Shown: positions 1 through 11,566, counted from the stretch's first letter. The stretch: 64,000 bases of DNA from Delphinapterus leucas (GCF_002288925.2 NW_022098093.1:935266-999265); one strand, 5' to 3'. The notes: a model not told the origin generated them from the letters alone. Numbers and translations are program-made.

Positions 1-989
1 GCGACCTTGTTTTTGTCTGTGCTTAGACAGAATTATGAAGTGGCCTTGCTTTATCTCCTTTTATCATGATCTCAGAGTAACCTTGTCTGAGGTTGGTATT
101 CTGTGAGATAGTTTATGCCTACTTAGAGAATAACATGACCTGCTGTGAGTGCCAGGCGGGCTTCTGAATGTCAGGGGCTGCTCCTTATATCTTTCCCGGC
201 CAGAACTCAGAAGAGATCATGTTCCTTCTAACCTCACCATTTTTCAAAAGTGGAAAGAAACCTGAAGAATGATTTTTGCATGTCCGTTTTCCACCTCTGT
301 AGCATCTATTTAATAGCGATACACTGAGTTAATATCAGAGAACAAAATGTTCTACTCTTATTTCCCAAGAGGGAAAAATATATTCTGAACCAAATTTAAG
401 AGTTCTATAAGGAACATAGAAGTCTAAACCAAAAGGAGATATTTATAAATTACTCCTTCAGTGAAAGACACTGCCATTTACTACAGAACAAAAAGAACCT
501 TGTAAAACAATGTGGGAGTAACATTTGACAAAGCTGTCTACTTAGGTGTTGAACTTTTCTGCCTTCTTTCCTTTTAAAATTCTAGAACACATGCTAAAAG
601 AATAAAAGTTGACTCAGATGGCTGTAAAATTAAATACTTCAAAGGATGAGAGTGAAAAGCAATGATCTCTTCCTCCGTTGATGGAAAACAGCCTTTATGC
701 TTCATTCATGCACAGACAGCTGTCACTTATCCCTGATGGAAGCCAGAGGACACAATCCTTGAAACATATATCTACTTAAATACAGAGAGATAAATCTTGA
801 GGGTACAGTTTAGTGAAAAACAAGTTACTGCACAAATTATCACATGAAAAACCTACCAAGTTATTTGGCAAAATTTGATGAAATCTTAAGGAATGTATCT
901 TTCTAAAACAGTCAATCTATTAAGAGTATTTATAGACAATACTGTTGGCTGTTAGGGGAAAATGAATGTGATGGTATTTATAGAGTGAC
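1..989. other. Unique AT-rich intergenic DNA
   Basis: I see no gene, RNA or recognisable repeat here. Open frames are short and base composition is the AT-rich background seen through most of the window. Confidence 0.5.
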
Positions 990-1096
990 TCTATGTTCTG
1001 TCAGATCCTGGTTCTGCTACCTATTAGCTGTGTGAAGTGATCAAATAACCTTTCTGTGACTCAGTTTCTTTTTAGGTAATAAAAATACCTGCTTAG
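990..1096 (+). repeat. MIR SINE, 5' part
   Basis: The sequence follows the MIR core in order: a segment like 'gctacctattagctgtgtga', then a pyrimidine-rich 'actcagtttc' stretch, then the start of the run that normally reads as an A-rich spacer. It is cut by a younger L1 and resumes at 1448. MIRs are tRNA-derived SINEs that stopped moving before placental mammals diversified, so it is a molecular fossil. Confidence 0.75.
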
Positions 1097-1447
1097 GACA
1101 GAAATAAAGACACAGACGTAGAGAATGGACTTGAGGACACGGGGAGGGGGAAGGGTAAGCTGGGACGAAGTGAGAGAGTAACATTGACATATATACACTA
1201 CCAAATGTAAAATAGACAGCTAGTGGGAAGCAGCTGCATAGCACAGGGAGCTATCAGCTCGGTGCTTTGCACCACCTAGAGGGGTGGGATAAGGAGGGTG
1301 GGAGGGAGATGAAAGAGGGAGGGGATATGGGGATATACGTATGCATATAGCTGATTTACTTTGTTATACAGCAGAAACTAACACAACATTGTAAAGCAAT
1401 TATACTCCAATAAAGACGTTAAGGAAAAAAGAGGGAAAAAAAACAAC
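1097..1447 (+). mobile_element. 5'-truncated LINE-1, 3' UTR only
   Basis: This piece matches, almost base for base, the 3' UTR of the full-length L1 at 16580-16920 (a shared G-rich block, 'gatcagctcggtgctttg', and the 'actccaataaagacgtta' end with an AATAAA signal). It ends in an A-rich tail. It is bounded by a target-site duplication, about 1081-1096 and 1448-1461 (aaaaatacctgcttag versus aaaaacctgcctag), which shows that it was inserted by target-primed reverse transcription into the MIR. It has no coding capacity. Confidence 0.9.
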
Positions 1448-1555
1448 AAAAACCTGCCTAGCCCTTCCCACAGGGCTTACTGGAGAAGAAAAATGTTTAT
1501 AGAAGTACTTTGTAAACTAAAAAGCACCATACATGTATAAATTATCATTATCTAA
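1448..1555 (+). repeat. MIR SINE, 3' part
   Basis: This continues the MIR interrupted at 1096. It has the 'tttgtaaactaaaaagcacc' and 'attatcattat' parts expected towards the 3' end of MIR. Its first bases are the second copy of the L1 target-site duplication. Confidence 0.65.
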
Positions 1556-4149
1556 GATACAACATACCCAAAATGTTCTAAAAGTAATCTGTATTCGTTC
1601 ACAAATAAGGGCTCATTTTATACTTTTACTTTATTTCCTTAGTTTGATCTTATACCTTTATTAATTCAATATATTCAGTATTGAATTGTACTGAATATGT
1701 GTTCACATGCCAAGTATATGAAGCATCATGTTACTGTGAAAATTTAAAAATTTAAATAATCATTTACTTTCTAGAACAAATGAGCATAATAAAAGTGGGT
1801 ATCTTAAATTTAAAAATTAATAGGATTGATGAAAGATACAATTTATTTCATACTTTGAACTTCTATATATTTTGGATGGTTGAATTAGGTTTCTAAGGGC
1901 TCAGTTTACATCTTCAGAGAGAGAGTTTAAAATGATAAACTCATGGTACAGCTAACTTCCTAAGTAATTGTTACCTTTACAAAATTTTCCCTGGACCCTG
2001 AGGATCAGCTGCAAGTCAATTCCACTGTATTTAAATGCTAAGAAAGAAATATAATTGCATAATAAAAACTTGACTTTTCACATTTTATTATTTCTCATTA
2101 AAGTGATAACACTATTGCAATTAATTTAATTTGTAGCTATTCTGAAGACAAGAGAAGCACATCAGTAAAGAAAAATAGATTCTGAGATGCCTGCTGATAA
2201 ATGTACACACACTTGGGAGTAGCAAGAGGTTTTGTCCATAGTGCATCTCTAGTTTCAGCACACTACTTCTGTACAAATTATAAACCATGGGTGATCTCTG
2301 TTATGGCAAAAAAAAAATTAACAATAATATATAAGACCAGTTGGGCACAGACTCATCTTTTCCTTTGACTAGTCAGTTCCTTTCATCAAGTCAGAGCCAA
2401 GTTCAGAAAACGAACAAGTAGTTAGAAAAAAATTTCTTACAGAAAGATATCTACAAACTTATTTGTGACATGTTCTCTATATCTACTTAATAAATTTCAT
2501 ATTAGATCCCTGGCTTTAAATTTATAGCTACTGGTCCTGCTGATAGTGTTCTTTGCCCTCAAAGTGTTAAGTCACTTAATAACAGACTCCCTATGAGTTA
2601 TTTTCTAATAGAAACCCTTTAGGGCCATGTTTCCATTTCTGAAATTAACGCTTTAATTTTCGATACAATTCCCTACTCTCTTGAGTTATCTAAATAATTG
2701 AAGTCAAGATTACTTAATTAATCTGAGTATTGTATTAGCTATCATTATACTACTCTACTATTTGAGCAGAGAAAATATAGCTGTTGAGTCAACCTACAGG
2801 TGTAACCTTGTCCTTTTCTCTCTGATTTATGCAACTGCTGTGCCCTTTAGCTCAACTCTACACAGTTCAAAGGCGACTGTTCTACAGAGTCCGCTCTTGC
2901 TGGAGGCCATTACCTAATTGGCTACCCTCTCATCCAGATCCATCAGTTCTCAGACAGCTTCTTCACAGGTGAAGCAAAGTATAGGCATGTCACTATTAAC
3001 AGAGAAACCTGGGGAAATATTATTGAGGTTGTGATCAAAAGACAAAGAAATATGCACACTGTTTTTCTCTGATGTTATTCTCTGACAGACTAGAGAAGAC
3101 AGGAACAGTACAAGTGATTTCAAATGATGTATAATGTTGGATTTTTGCTGCTGCTGTTACTGCTATTGGTGGTAATATCAGTGGCTGTAGCAATGCCATT
3201 AAGCATCTTAAGTCACATACTAGTAAATGATTTATTTAACCAAGATTAGTTGAATACATTTTATGAGCCAGAATTTGTGCTGGGATTACTACCTGCAATA
3301 GAACACAAGGAGTACCACTGGACCTCTCAAACCACAACTACCCTAAAACAATGACCAACTGATAGATACGGAGTGTGAAACAAAGTCTGTTGTTCAATCA
3401 TGAAGCCCGGCTGTAGATAGAAAGATGACTAATGAGGTAAGGTAATATCTGAAGGCTGGTAAAGGATATTTCCCCATAATATCCTTATCCTGATTATATG
3501 AATTTACATGTGTGTGAAATTACTTATCACTGACTTAACTTGATAATTGTGATCTCAGATGGCACTTATAAATAGCATAAATAAAGTGATGGATGATGCA
3601 ATTTCCTGACTATTAGACAGTCAGTAATTATTGGGTGCTAAAGTAATTGTGGGATTTGAAAATAAGTACACTCTACTTCTAGAGTCAAGGCATAAATTTT
3701 TCAAAATATGATCAACAATTCAAAACAGAATATGAGTCCTGAATAAGCGTTACTGAGAATGAAAGCTGCAAGAGTTGAGAGGAGGAAAGGTGAGTGAAGA
3801 CAAAGGTGGTCAAAGTTTTCAGAGTGCAGAAGAAATACACATTTGACATTAAAGAACAAGTAGAGTTTTAATAGAGGAGGAAATTTACATCTATAACCTT
3901 TGCTTTCAGTTTTTTTTTTTTTAGTTAAAAAATTCCAAGCCAGTACTAGGAGGATTAATTTATTCTAAACAGATACCTAAAATTTAAAGTTAATGACACT
4001 AAGTAAAATGTGGTGTCCTATATTAAATCTGTGAAGCCCAGTAACTGTCAGCTGAGTCTTACCACTTATATACAACTAACCAATTATATATTTTCTATGA
4101 AAACACATGTACTCATTTAATGATTCAAATACATTTTAATTAACCAATA
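1556..4149. other. AT-rich intergenic DNA, few weak repeats
   Basis: No gene is visible. Around 3235-3480 there is a weak resemblance to an antisense L2 (a 'gagccagaatttgtgctggg' segment), too degraded to call firmly. A run of twelve T lies at 3911-3922. The rest appears unique. Confidence 0.45.
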
Positions 4150-6100
4150 TCAAATGTCAAGCATTGTGGTTAAAACCAGCATGCTATCATTAGTAAAATA
4201 TATGACCCAGCCTTCATAGATATTTTTCAATACAATGGGAAAAGCACATAATAATAACAATAATCAACAAATAAATAATGCTATTATTTAAAACTTGTGT
4301 GAGTGCTAGAAAAGAAATGAGCGGGTTTTCATCATAAAAAGAAAATACTGGGTTGGAAGTGGGAGCCGTACTTCCTAAGATATGATAGGAAGAACAATTT
4401 TAGGAGGCACTATTTAGTTAGGATATGATGGATGAAAAGGAGACAGCTTCGAAAAGGGAAGGGTAGATTGTGTATGCAAAAGCCCTAAATAGGGGATTGT
4501 GCAAAGGCCCTGAAGGAAGAATTGCTTTTGCAAAAGCACTGAAGCCATGTAGAGCTTGACAGGTTTGAAGGAGAGAAGTGAAGTCAGTGCAGTTGAAAGG
4601 GGGAAACAGAAGGAGGTGAGGATGTTGAAATTGTCAGGGGCCAACAGTTTCAGTAATCGTAGGACCAGGTGAAATTGGAGGGGCTTTTGAATAAAGGAAA
4701 GTGTCATTATCATATGTATGCTATAAAAATATTGCTCTGGTTGTAGAGGAGCAATAAAAGGAAGAATGCAAGTCAGAGGCTGCCACAGTCATATCTAAGC
4801 AAAAGGGGATGAGAGCTGGGATGATATCTTTCAAGGTATGTATTAGAATTAAAATCAACAGAACTGGCACTGGATTGAATGTGGGGGATGAGGAAGAGAA
4901 AAGAAACAGGGATTGAACAAACGAGAGAACAGTGGTGCCATTTGGTGAGATAAGAAATATTTAAGAAGGATTCAGTTTGGGAGAAATCAAGAGTCAGCTT
5001 ATACAATATATGTAAGTTGTCATTATGCTGTACACCTTAAACTTACGTTAATTACAAGTCAATAAAACTGAAAGAAGAAAAAAAGAGTTAACTTTTGGCC
5101 ATATTAATCTTGGCACGCCTATAAGACACATGTGAAGATGTCAGGTAGACATGCCTAAACTCAGAAGAGGAATTTGAGCCAGGGACATATAATTGAAATT
5201 TTTTGTAACATAGATAGTACTGACATTTGGGGAACTAGATGACATGTGTAGAGTTTAGATAGAAAATAAAGGTCTTAAAATCAAGAAAGAGAAGTGTTTC
5301 AAGGTGAGGAAGTGGTCAACCAAATCAAATGTTTGGTATGATTAACTTCAAGTGAAAGGTGATATCCTCCCAATTTTCATTCAGGTGCTTGAGTGCAGGT
5401 ACTGAGAAGATAAATTATTGAATTCATCATGGTTGGTATTTTATAGAAATATTAAGAAAGAGGTGAAATTTTTAAGTTATGTTTAAGAGAGTGATAAAAT
5501 AATGGACCATGGACTCAAGAATGGAAGTATAAACTTCCATGAATAGTGAAAAGATAGTGGAAAATGAGCAATTATAATGATGCATTTGAAACACAAGCTC
5601 TGCCAAAGGAGAGGGAAGAATGAGATATGACTATAGAATAATGAGAAACTGTGGCATCACTGGATTTGAGATCAAGATGTTATTGAGAAATTGCTGTAGT
5701 AAGATTATTGAGCAAGGACTATGGCAGAGAGAAGATTGGGGTCATTGAGTGTGATATTTGCATTTGAGGTTTTGGGGGTCAGAGTTGAAGACAATAGAGA
5801 CTGATGGCGAAAATGAAATTAAGAAAATGGTCATAAGAGGGAAAGAGTCATGAATTTGGAGGCCAAGATTTATACTAGTGATACACAGGGATTTAGAGGC
5901 CAACAAAAATGATGACAGATGCTGGGCTGAAGTAGAAAGATGTGATCCAGAGCCTAAGGTCTTCAAGAAATAATGGGAATTTCTAGAATGTTTGGAGATG
6001 AAAGTAGTGAATAAGGTACAGAACTACTGCAGAAGCCTCAGTGATACAGAATTTTTGCAAGAAAGAGAAGACATGGGGAGCTAGGAAGAAATATCTTCCA
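4150..6100 (-). mobile_element. Degraded antisense LINE-2 with RT-region remnants
   Basis: Read on the minus strand, the region follows the order of L2 (CR1 clade). The + strand shows the complement of the 3' UTR first ('gcaaaggccctgaaggaaga' near 4500), then the complement of the reverse-transcriptase coding region ('actggattgaatgtgggg' near 4870, 'gtggtgccattt' near 4932, 'aagtgtttcaaggtgaggaa' near 5292). Every frame is broken by stops. A small L1 tail is inserted near 5000. The part beyond 5340 is less certain and may be a second, rearranged L2 piece. The elements are ancient and inert. Confidence 0.65.
5000..5082 (+). mobile_element. Very short L1 3' end inside the L2
   Basis: The segment 'cattatgctgtacacctta' followed by 'caataaaactgaaagaag' and an A-rich tail is the 3' end of an L1 family of laurasiatherian mammals. 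An approximate target-site duplication flanks it (aagagtcagct at 4989-4999, aagagttaact at 5083-5093, two mismatches). It sits in an antisense L2, so it postdates it. Confidence 0.65.
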
Positions 6101-6365
6101 CTTCACAGCTGTAAGGAAAGTGAGATGTAAGAGTAAATACAACCTCCATTAGGGATGGATGCTGGAAACATGGGACTACCTAGTTTCTTTTAAGACTAGC
6201 ATGTAAAGAGAAACTCTCGAAACAAGATTAAGGTTATAGGAGACTGTTTATTAAAGAAAGAGAGACTCAGTCAAATATTATAAATAATTAACTAGAAATT
6301 ACTAGTTATAAATACATTTAAGAAAAGATAAAATTGAGAGATTTATTTTTAAAAAATATTGGCAC

Positions 6366-6446
6366 TTAGGAGAGAAGATCAAGATGGTGGAGTAGGAGGA
6401 TGTGGAACTCACCTCCCCCAACAAACACATCAAAAATACATCTACA
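6366..6446 (+). mobile_element. Start of the older 'host' LINE-1 (5' UTR)
   Basis: The bases from about 6370 ('gatcaagatggtggagtagg' and then 'aaaatacatctaca') match the extreme 5' end of an L1. The same string occurs at the start of the younger L1 at 9520-9595. The element is interrupted here by a SINE and an HMGB3 retrocopy and resumes at 8281 exactly where expected ('tgtggaacaattctgactga'). This is the first segment of an L1 whose pieces run to about 21410. Confidence 0.8.
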
Positions 6447-6655
6447 GGGCTTCCCTGGTGGCGCAGCGGTTGAGAGTCTGCCTGCCGATGCAGGGGACAC
6501 GGGTTCGTGCCCTGGTCCGGGAAGATCCCACATACCGCGGAGCGGCTGGGCCCGTGAGCCATGGCCACTGAGCCTGCATGTCCCGAGCCTGTGCTCCGCA
6601 ACGGGAGAGGCCACAACAGTGAGAGGCCCGAGTACCGCAAAACAAACAAACAAAC
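6447..6655 (+). mobile_element. CHR-2 type tRNA-derived SINE
   Basis: The SINE starts 'gggcttccctggtggcgcag', with a pol III A box at 'tggcgcagcgg' and a B box at 'gggttcgtgcc' about 45 bases on, then the unique CHR-2 body ('gagaggccacaacagtgaga') and an (AAAC)n-type tail. The duplication aaaaatacatctacag (6432-6447) and aaaaatacaactacag (6657-6672) flanks it. This family is known from cetaceans and hippos, which is strong evidence for the organism. It depends on L1 proteins for movement. Confidence 0.93.
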
Positions 6656-6685
6656 AAAAAATACAACTACAGCGGAGCCCGCTGG

Positions 6686-6690
6686 CCAAT
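6686..6690 (+). promoter_or_regulatory. CCAAT motif in the retrocopy leader
   Basis: The leader contains 'gctggccaatcaggcgg', a CCAAT box in a GC-rich setting about 100 bases before the ATG. If the copied transcript began upstream of it, the retrocopy carried a piece of parental promoter. Function is inference only. Confidence 0.35.
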
Positions 6691-6787
6691 CAGGCGGCTC
6701 TCGTGCAGGCAGCTAGCGCCAGGCTGTGGAGCGCTAAGCCGTGCATCGAGCCCTGCGCTTCCCAGACTAGCGAACAGTACAGTCAAG

Positions 6788-7384
6788 ATGGCTAAAGGTG
6801 ATCCCAAGAAACCAAAGGGCAAGATGTCTGCTTATGTCTTCTTTGTGAAGACGTGCAGAGAGGAGCATAAGAAGAAAAACCCCAAGGTCCCTGTCAATTT
6901 TGCAGAATTTTCCAAGAAATGCTCTGAGAGGTGGAAGACAACGTCTGGGAAAGAGAAGTCTAAATTTGATGAAATGGCAAAGGCAGATAAAGTGCACTAT
7001 GATCGGGAAATGAAGGATTATGGACCAGCTAAGGGAGGCAAGAAGAAGAAGGGCCCAAATGCCCCCAAGAGGCCACCGTCTGGATTTTTCCTGTTCTGTT
7101 CTGAATTCCGCCCCAAGATCAAATCTACAAACCCTGGCGTCTCTACTGAAGATGTGGCAAAGAAGCTGGGTGAGATGTGGAATAACTTAAGTGACAGCGA
7201 GAAGCAGCCATACATCAACAAGGCAGCAAAGTTGAGGGAGAAATACGAGAAGGATGTCGCAGACTGTAAGTCTAAAGGGAAGTTTGATGGCGCCAAGGGT
7301 CCTGCTAAAGTTTCCCGGAAAAAGGTGGAAGAGGAAGATGAAGAAGACGAGGATGAAGAAGAGGAGGAGGAAGAGGATGAATAA
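6788..7384 (+). CDS. HMGB3: HMGB3-like retrocopy, intact frame, 198 aa
   Basis: High mobility group B proteins are nuclear non-histone proteins that bind and bend DNA without sequence specificity and help chromatin remodelling, transcription and repair. The frame starts at an ATG in good context (gtcaagatgg). It encodes box A (about residues 9-79), a basic linker, box B (about 92-160), a basic stretch and a C-terminal acidic tail of Asp and Glu to the stop. Cys23, Cys45 and Cys104, the redox cysteines of the family, are all present. HMGB3 rather than HMGB1 or HMGB2 is supported by the start [34 protein letters not shown] in box B, and the short tail; human HMGB3 has 200 residues. Compared with what I recall of human HMGB3 there are roughly fifteen substitutions (for example Lys33, Thr52, His70, Gly89 and a Cys at ADCKSK), more than I expect of a strictly conserved gene. 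It lacks introns and lies in an L1. Either a young, undecayed pseudogene or an expressed retrogene. Confidence 0.8.
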   Translation: MAKGDPKKPKGKMSAYVFFVKTCREEHKKKNPKVPVNFAEFSKKCSERWKTTSGKEKSKFDEMAKADKVHYDREMKDYGPAKGGKKKKGPNAPKRPPSGFFLFCSEFRPKIKSTNPGVSTEDVAKKLGEMWNNLSDSEKQPYINKAAKLREKYEKDVADCKSKGKFDGAKGPAKVSRKKVEEEDEEDEDEEEEEEEDE

Positions 7385-8244
7385 AAAAAAACTGTTGACC
7401 TGTCTCCTTGTGAATACCTTAGAGTAGGGAGCGCCGGGATTGACACACCTCTTGCCCGAGACGTGTCTGTTACCAGACGTGTCTGGGAATTAGGTTTAAT
7501 TACTTAGTTGGATCATGATCATATCGTAGTCTCTCAAAGTGCCCTAGCAATTGTCAGTGGTTTACATGAAATGGCCATGGGTGTCTGGAGCACCCGGAAA
7601 CTGTATCAAAGTTGTACATATTTCCAAACATTTTTAGAATGGAAAGGCTCTCGTGTTCTTCTCACTCTGTGCACTTTGCTGTCGGTGTGACAAGGCATTT
7701 AAAGATGCTTCTGGCATTTTCTTTTTCAATTGGTGAGGTGGTTGTGTTAACTCTTTGGTCATTGGCTAGGAATCCTGAGATCTCAACTGTATATATCTAT
7801 AGTTTGTAAAAAGAACAAAGCAACCGAGACACACTCTTGACGCTCCTTGCTTGGCGTGGAGGCTGTAGGAGCGATGCCTTCCGGAGGGGCCGTAGCTCAG
7901 GGCGTGCACTGTGGGGCTGGACCTGTGGACACTGCAGTGGGCATCCATTTGGCTTCAGGTTGTCTTGTTTCTGTATATAGAGACATAGCATCCCGCTGTC
8001 ATTCTTAGCTGTGGAAAGGGGTGGGGGGTCAGCTGGCATGAGACGTGTTTTGGATCCTTTTAAGTTGAAGTGCAGTAGTTTTAAACTGTTTGTTTTTTAA
8101 ACAAACCACAGAACTCTTCATTGTCAGCAAAGCCAAGAGCCACTGCATTGATGAAAGTTCAAGAACCTTCTATACTAAACATTATCTGCAATGTTCTGTT
8201 ATTTTTTTTTGTATGTTTAGAATGCTGAAATGTTTTTGAAGTTA

Positions 8245-8250
8245 AATAAA
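8245..8250 (+). promoter_or_regulatory. Polyadenylation signal of the HMGB3 copy
   Basis: AATAAA lies about 20 bases before the end of the retrocopied 3' UTR, where the copied transcript would have been cleaved and polyadenylated. Confidence 0.7.
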
Positions 8251-8268
8251 TAGTATTACATTAAAAAT

Positions 8269-9514
8269 AATACATCTACATGTGGAACAATTCTGACTGA
8301 AAACTAACTGAAGATTAGCAGAAAGACTTCTCTACAACCAAGGCTATAAGAAAGACCCACGCTGAACTGAGTAGGAAGGGAAGAGAACCAATCAGGTTGG
8401 TTGTCCTGGGAGGGGACTCAGAAAAGGAGGGGGATTACACAGACAGAGATCATCCCTGGGGAGTGATTGGTTTGAGCTACATATTGGGCACCCCAGACCT
8501 GGGGCCCAAAACCAGGAAGACAAGTTCCCTTGGCTGGAGGGCTGGCAAGACTAACATGAGGGCTGTAGGAAGCCTGAACCCCACTAGTGAGGAGTGCACA
8601 CATACTTGGTTACTCCTGAGACAGGGCAGACAGGGAGGATTGAAACTGCACAGGACGCTGCCTGATCTTTCTCAACCAGCCCAGCACATACCACAGCCTG
8701 AACCAATAGCCCACTGTGGCTCCTTGCTTCTCAGTGCAGCTCTACACTGGGGCAAGGATTGCCGTGGCCGAGGGAAACCTCAGCTGTGAGGGACAAAGGT
8801 AGCTTAGACCAGGAGCAGCATCTGAGCAGGGTGGGGACAGCTATCACTGGTGCTCACACAGGTAGCACATCAGAATCAGCCCAGGTTCCTGACTGCAGCC
8901 AGCACAGCCACAGCCCCTGCCCAGATCCATGCTGAGCCACCTGCCCTAGTCCCTCTTGCTCAGCACTGCTCCCCTCTGGGGTAAGGGTGCTAGTGCAGAG
9001 AAAGGGGAGAGCACACGCTTAAAGAGAAAAGAACCAGCTTGAACCAAGCCCTCAGGGCTTCTGACCAGCAATGTGGGACCCGCCCCCATCCCCCATAGGG
9101 TGGTCTGCCCAGTAGGCAGAAAAGAAGCCCCTGCCCACAGCTGGCTCTGGCTGTAGCCCCTGCATCTTCAGTCCCACCTACTACCGAGGTGATACTTGCC
9201 AGCATATCCTGGGGAAAGACATGACTTGTGTTCATATCAGATCCAGCTCTCCTACCAATGCCACTGGGCACAGAGACAGTATAGGGACACTCCCACACAT
9301 GGACACCTCTTCAAGACCACAACAGGTAATGGCTTCACTTACTTTCATACAGACAGAGAAAGCTGAGCAAAAGTAGAAGACAGAGGAATATGTTTCAATC
9401 GAAAGAACAAGAGAAAAACCCTGGGGGGAAAAGAAAACAACTGCTAAGAAAAAGAAAGAAAGAATTTACCAGCTAAATAGGTAAAAGCATTAGTAATAAG
9501 AATGCTAACCAAGG
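8269..9514 (+). mobile_element. Host LINE-1 continued: 5' UTR and start of ORF1
   Basis: After the second target duplication the L1 leader resumes. Most of this stretch is the GC-rich L1 5' UTR. Near 9390-9505 come the first codons of ORF1 (an ATG at 9390 followed by A-rich coding sequence), now disrupted. At about 9515 the sequence jumps to the 5' end of a younger L1; the missing ORF1 continuation reappears at 16945. No intact frame of its own. Confidence 0.75.
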
Positions 9515-10740
9515 ATCCGAGCTTCAAGATGGCAGAAGAGTAAGAAGTGGAGATCACCTTCCTCCCCACAGATACATCAGAAATACATCTACACATGGAA
9601 CAACTCCTACAGAACACCTACTGAACGCTGGCAGAAGACCTCAGACCTCCCAAAAGGCAAGAAACTCCCCACGTACCTGGGTAGGGCAAAAGAAAAAAGA
9701 ATAAACAGAGACAAAAGAATAGGGACGGGACCTGTACCAGCGGGAGGGAGCTGTGAAGGAGGAAAGGTTTCCACACGCTAGGAAGCCCCTTCGCAGGTGG
9801 AGACTGCGGGTGGCGGAGGGGGGAAGCTTCAGAGCCTCGGAGGAGAGCGCAGCCACAGGAGTGCGGAGGGCAAAGTGGAGAGATTCCCGCACAGAGGATC
9901 GATGCTGACCAGCACTCACCAGCCCGAGAGGCTTGTCTGCTCACCCGCCTGGGCGGGCGGGGCTAGGAGCTGAGGCTCGGGCTTCGGTCGGAGCGCAGGA
10001 AGAGGACTGGGGTTGGCAGCGTGAACACAGCCTGAAGGGGTTAGTGCACCACGGCTAGCCGGGAGGGAGTCCGGGGAAAAGTCTGGACCTGGCGAAGAGG
10101 CAAGAGACTTTTTCTTCCCTCTTTGTTTCCTGGTGCGCGAGGAGAGGGGATTAAGAGCGCTGCTTAAAGGAGCTCCAGAGACAGGAATGAGCCGTGGCTA
10201 AAAGCGCAGACCCCAGAGACGGGCATAAGACGCTAAGGCTGCTGCTGCCGCCACCAAGAAGCCTGTGTGCGAGCACAGGTCACTATCCACACCTCCCCTC
10301 CCAGGAGCCTGTGCAGCCCGCCACTGCCAGGGTCCCGGGATCCAGGGACAACTCCCCCGGGGAGAACGCATGGCACGCCTCATGCTGGTGCAACGTCACA
10401 CTGGCTTCTGCCACCACACGCTCGCCCTGCATTCCATACCCCTCCCTTCCCCCAGCCTGAGTGAGCCAGAGCCCCCGAAGCAGCTGCTCCTTTAACCCCA
10501 CCCTAGCTGAGCAAAGAACAGATGCCCTCCAGCGACCTACAGGCAGAGGCAGGGCCAAATCCAAAGCTGAACCCCAGGAGCTGTGCGAACAAAGAAGAGA
10601 AAGGGAAATCTCTCCCAGCAGCCTCAGGAGCAGTGCATTAGATCTCCACAATCAACTTGATAAACCCTGCATCTGTGGAATACCTGAATAGACAATGAAT
10701 CATCCCAAATTGAGGTGGTGGACTTTGGGAGCAATGATAT

Positions 10741-11065
10741 ATATATTTTTTTTTTTTTTTCTTTTTCTCTTTTTGTGTGAGTGTGTATGTGTGTACGCTT
10801 CTGTATGTGACTTTGTATGGCTTTGCTTTTACCATTTCTCCTCGGGTTCTGTCTGTCCATTTTTTGTTTTGTTTTGTTTTGTTTTTTAGTATAGTTTTTA
10901 GCGCATGTTATCATTGGTGGATTTGTTTTCTGGTTTGGTTGCTCTCTTTCTTTCATTCATTCTTTTTTTTATTACTTTAAATTTTTTTTAATAATTATTT
11001 TTTATTTTAATAACTTTATTTTAATTTATTTTTTCTTTCTTTCTTTCTTTTTTCCTCCCTTTCTT
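10741..11065 (+). repeat. T-rich low-complexity tract in the L1 5' UTR
   Basis: Long T runs mixed with (TTTTG)n, (CTTT)n and GT-rich stretches. This is a normal part of the 5' UTR of this L1 subfamily, not an insertion, and explains several low-complexity frames on both strands. Confidence 0.75.
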
Positions 11066-11566
11066 TCTGAGCTGTGTGGATGACAGGGTCTTGGTGCTCC
11101 AGCTGGGCATCAGGCCTGTGCCTCTGAGGTGGGAGAGCCGAGTTCAGGACATTGGTCCACCAGAGACCTCCCAGCTCCACGTAATCAAATGGCGAAAATC
11201 TCACAGAGATCTCCATCTCAACGCCAAGACCCAGCTCCACTCAATGACCAGCAAGCTACAGTGTTGGACACCGCACGCCAAACAACTAGCAAGACAGGAA
11301 CATTACCCAACCATTAGCAGAGAGGCTGCCTAAAATCATAATAAGGTCACAGACACCCCAAAGCACACCACCGGAGGCGGACCTGCCCATCAGAAAGAAA
11401 AGATCCAGCCTCAGCCACCAGAACACAGGCACTAGTCCCCTCCACCAGGAAGCCTACACAACCCACTGAACCAACCTTAGCCACTGGGGGCAGACACCAA
11501 AAACAACAGGAACTACGAACCTGTAGGCTGTGAAAAGGAGACCCCGAACACAGTAAGTTAAGCAAA

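Larger units (their letters stand above)
6673..8268 (+). pseudogene. Processed HMGB3 retrocopy (leader, frame, 3' UTR)
   Basis: An intronless copy of an HMGB3 messenger RNA: about 115 bases of GC-rich leader, an open frame of 198 codons, then about 880 bases of 3' UTR ending shortly after an AATAAA signal at 8245. The parent gene family has introns; none is here. Copies of the target aatacatctaca lie before (6435-6446, and mutated at 6660-6671) and after (8269-8280), and the host L1 sequence resumes directly behind. These are the hallmarks of L1-driven retroposition. The poly(A) tail is eroded to a short A-rich run. It may be a silent pseudogene, but the frame is not broken, so I list the frame separately as a possible gene. 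Confidence 0.9.

Noticed and set aside
4414..4713. 99-codon antisense frame
   Set aside because: Falls in decayed L2 3' sequence; no independent support.
6447..6520. Possible tRNA gene (A and B boxes)
   Set aside because: The boxes belong to the tRNA-derived head of the SINE; there is no cloverleaf or anticodon arm.
6302..6795. Several overlapping frames on both strands
   Set aside because: All lie in the CHR-2 SINE; similar frames recur in the SINEs at 13569 and 60832.
7018..7446. Antisense frame with a long Ser run over the HMGB3 copy
   Set aside because: It is the complement of the Asp/Glu codons of the acidic tail, a shadow frame.
10624..11333. Frames rich in Phe, Lys and Thr-His repeats
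   Set aside because: They arise from the T-rich tract of the L1 5' UTR.
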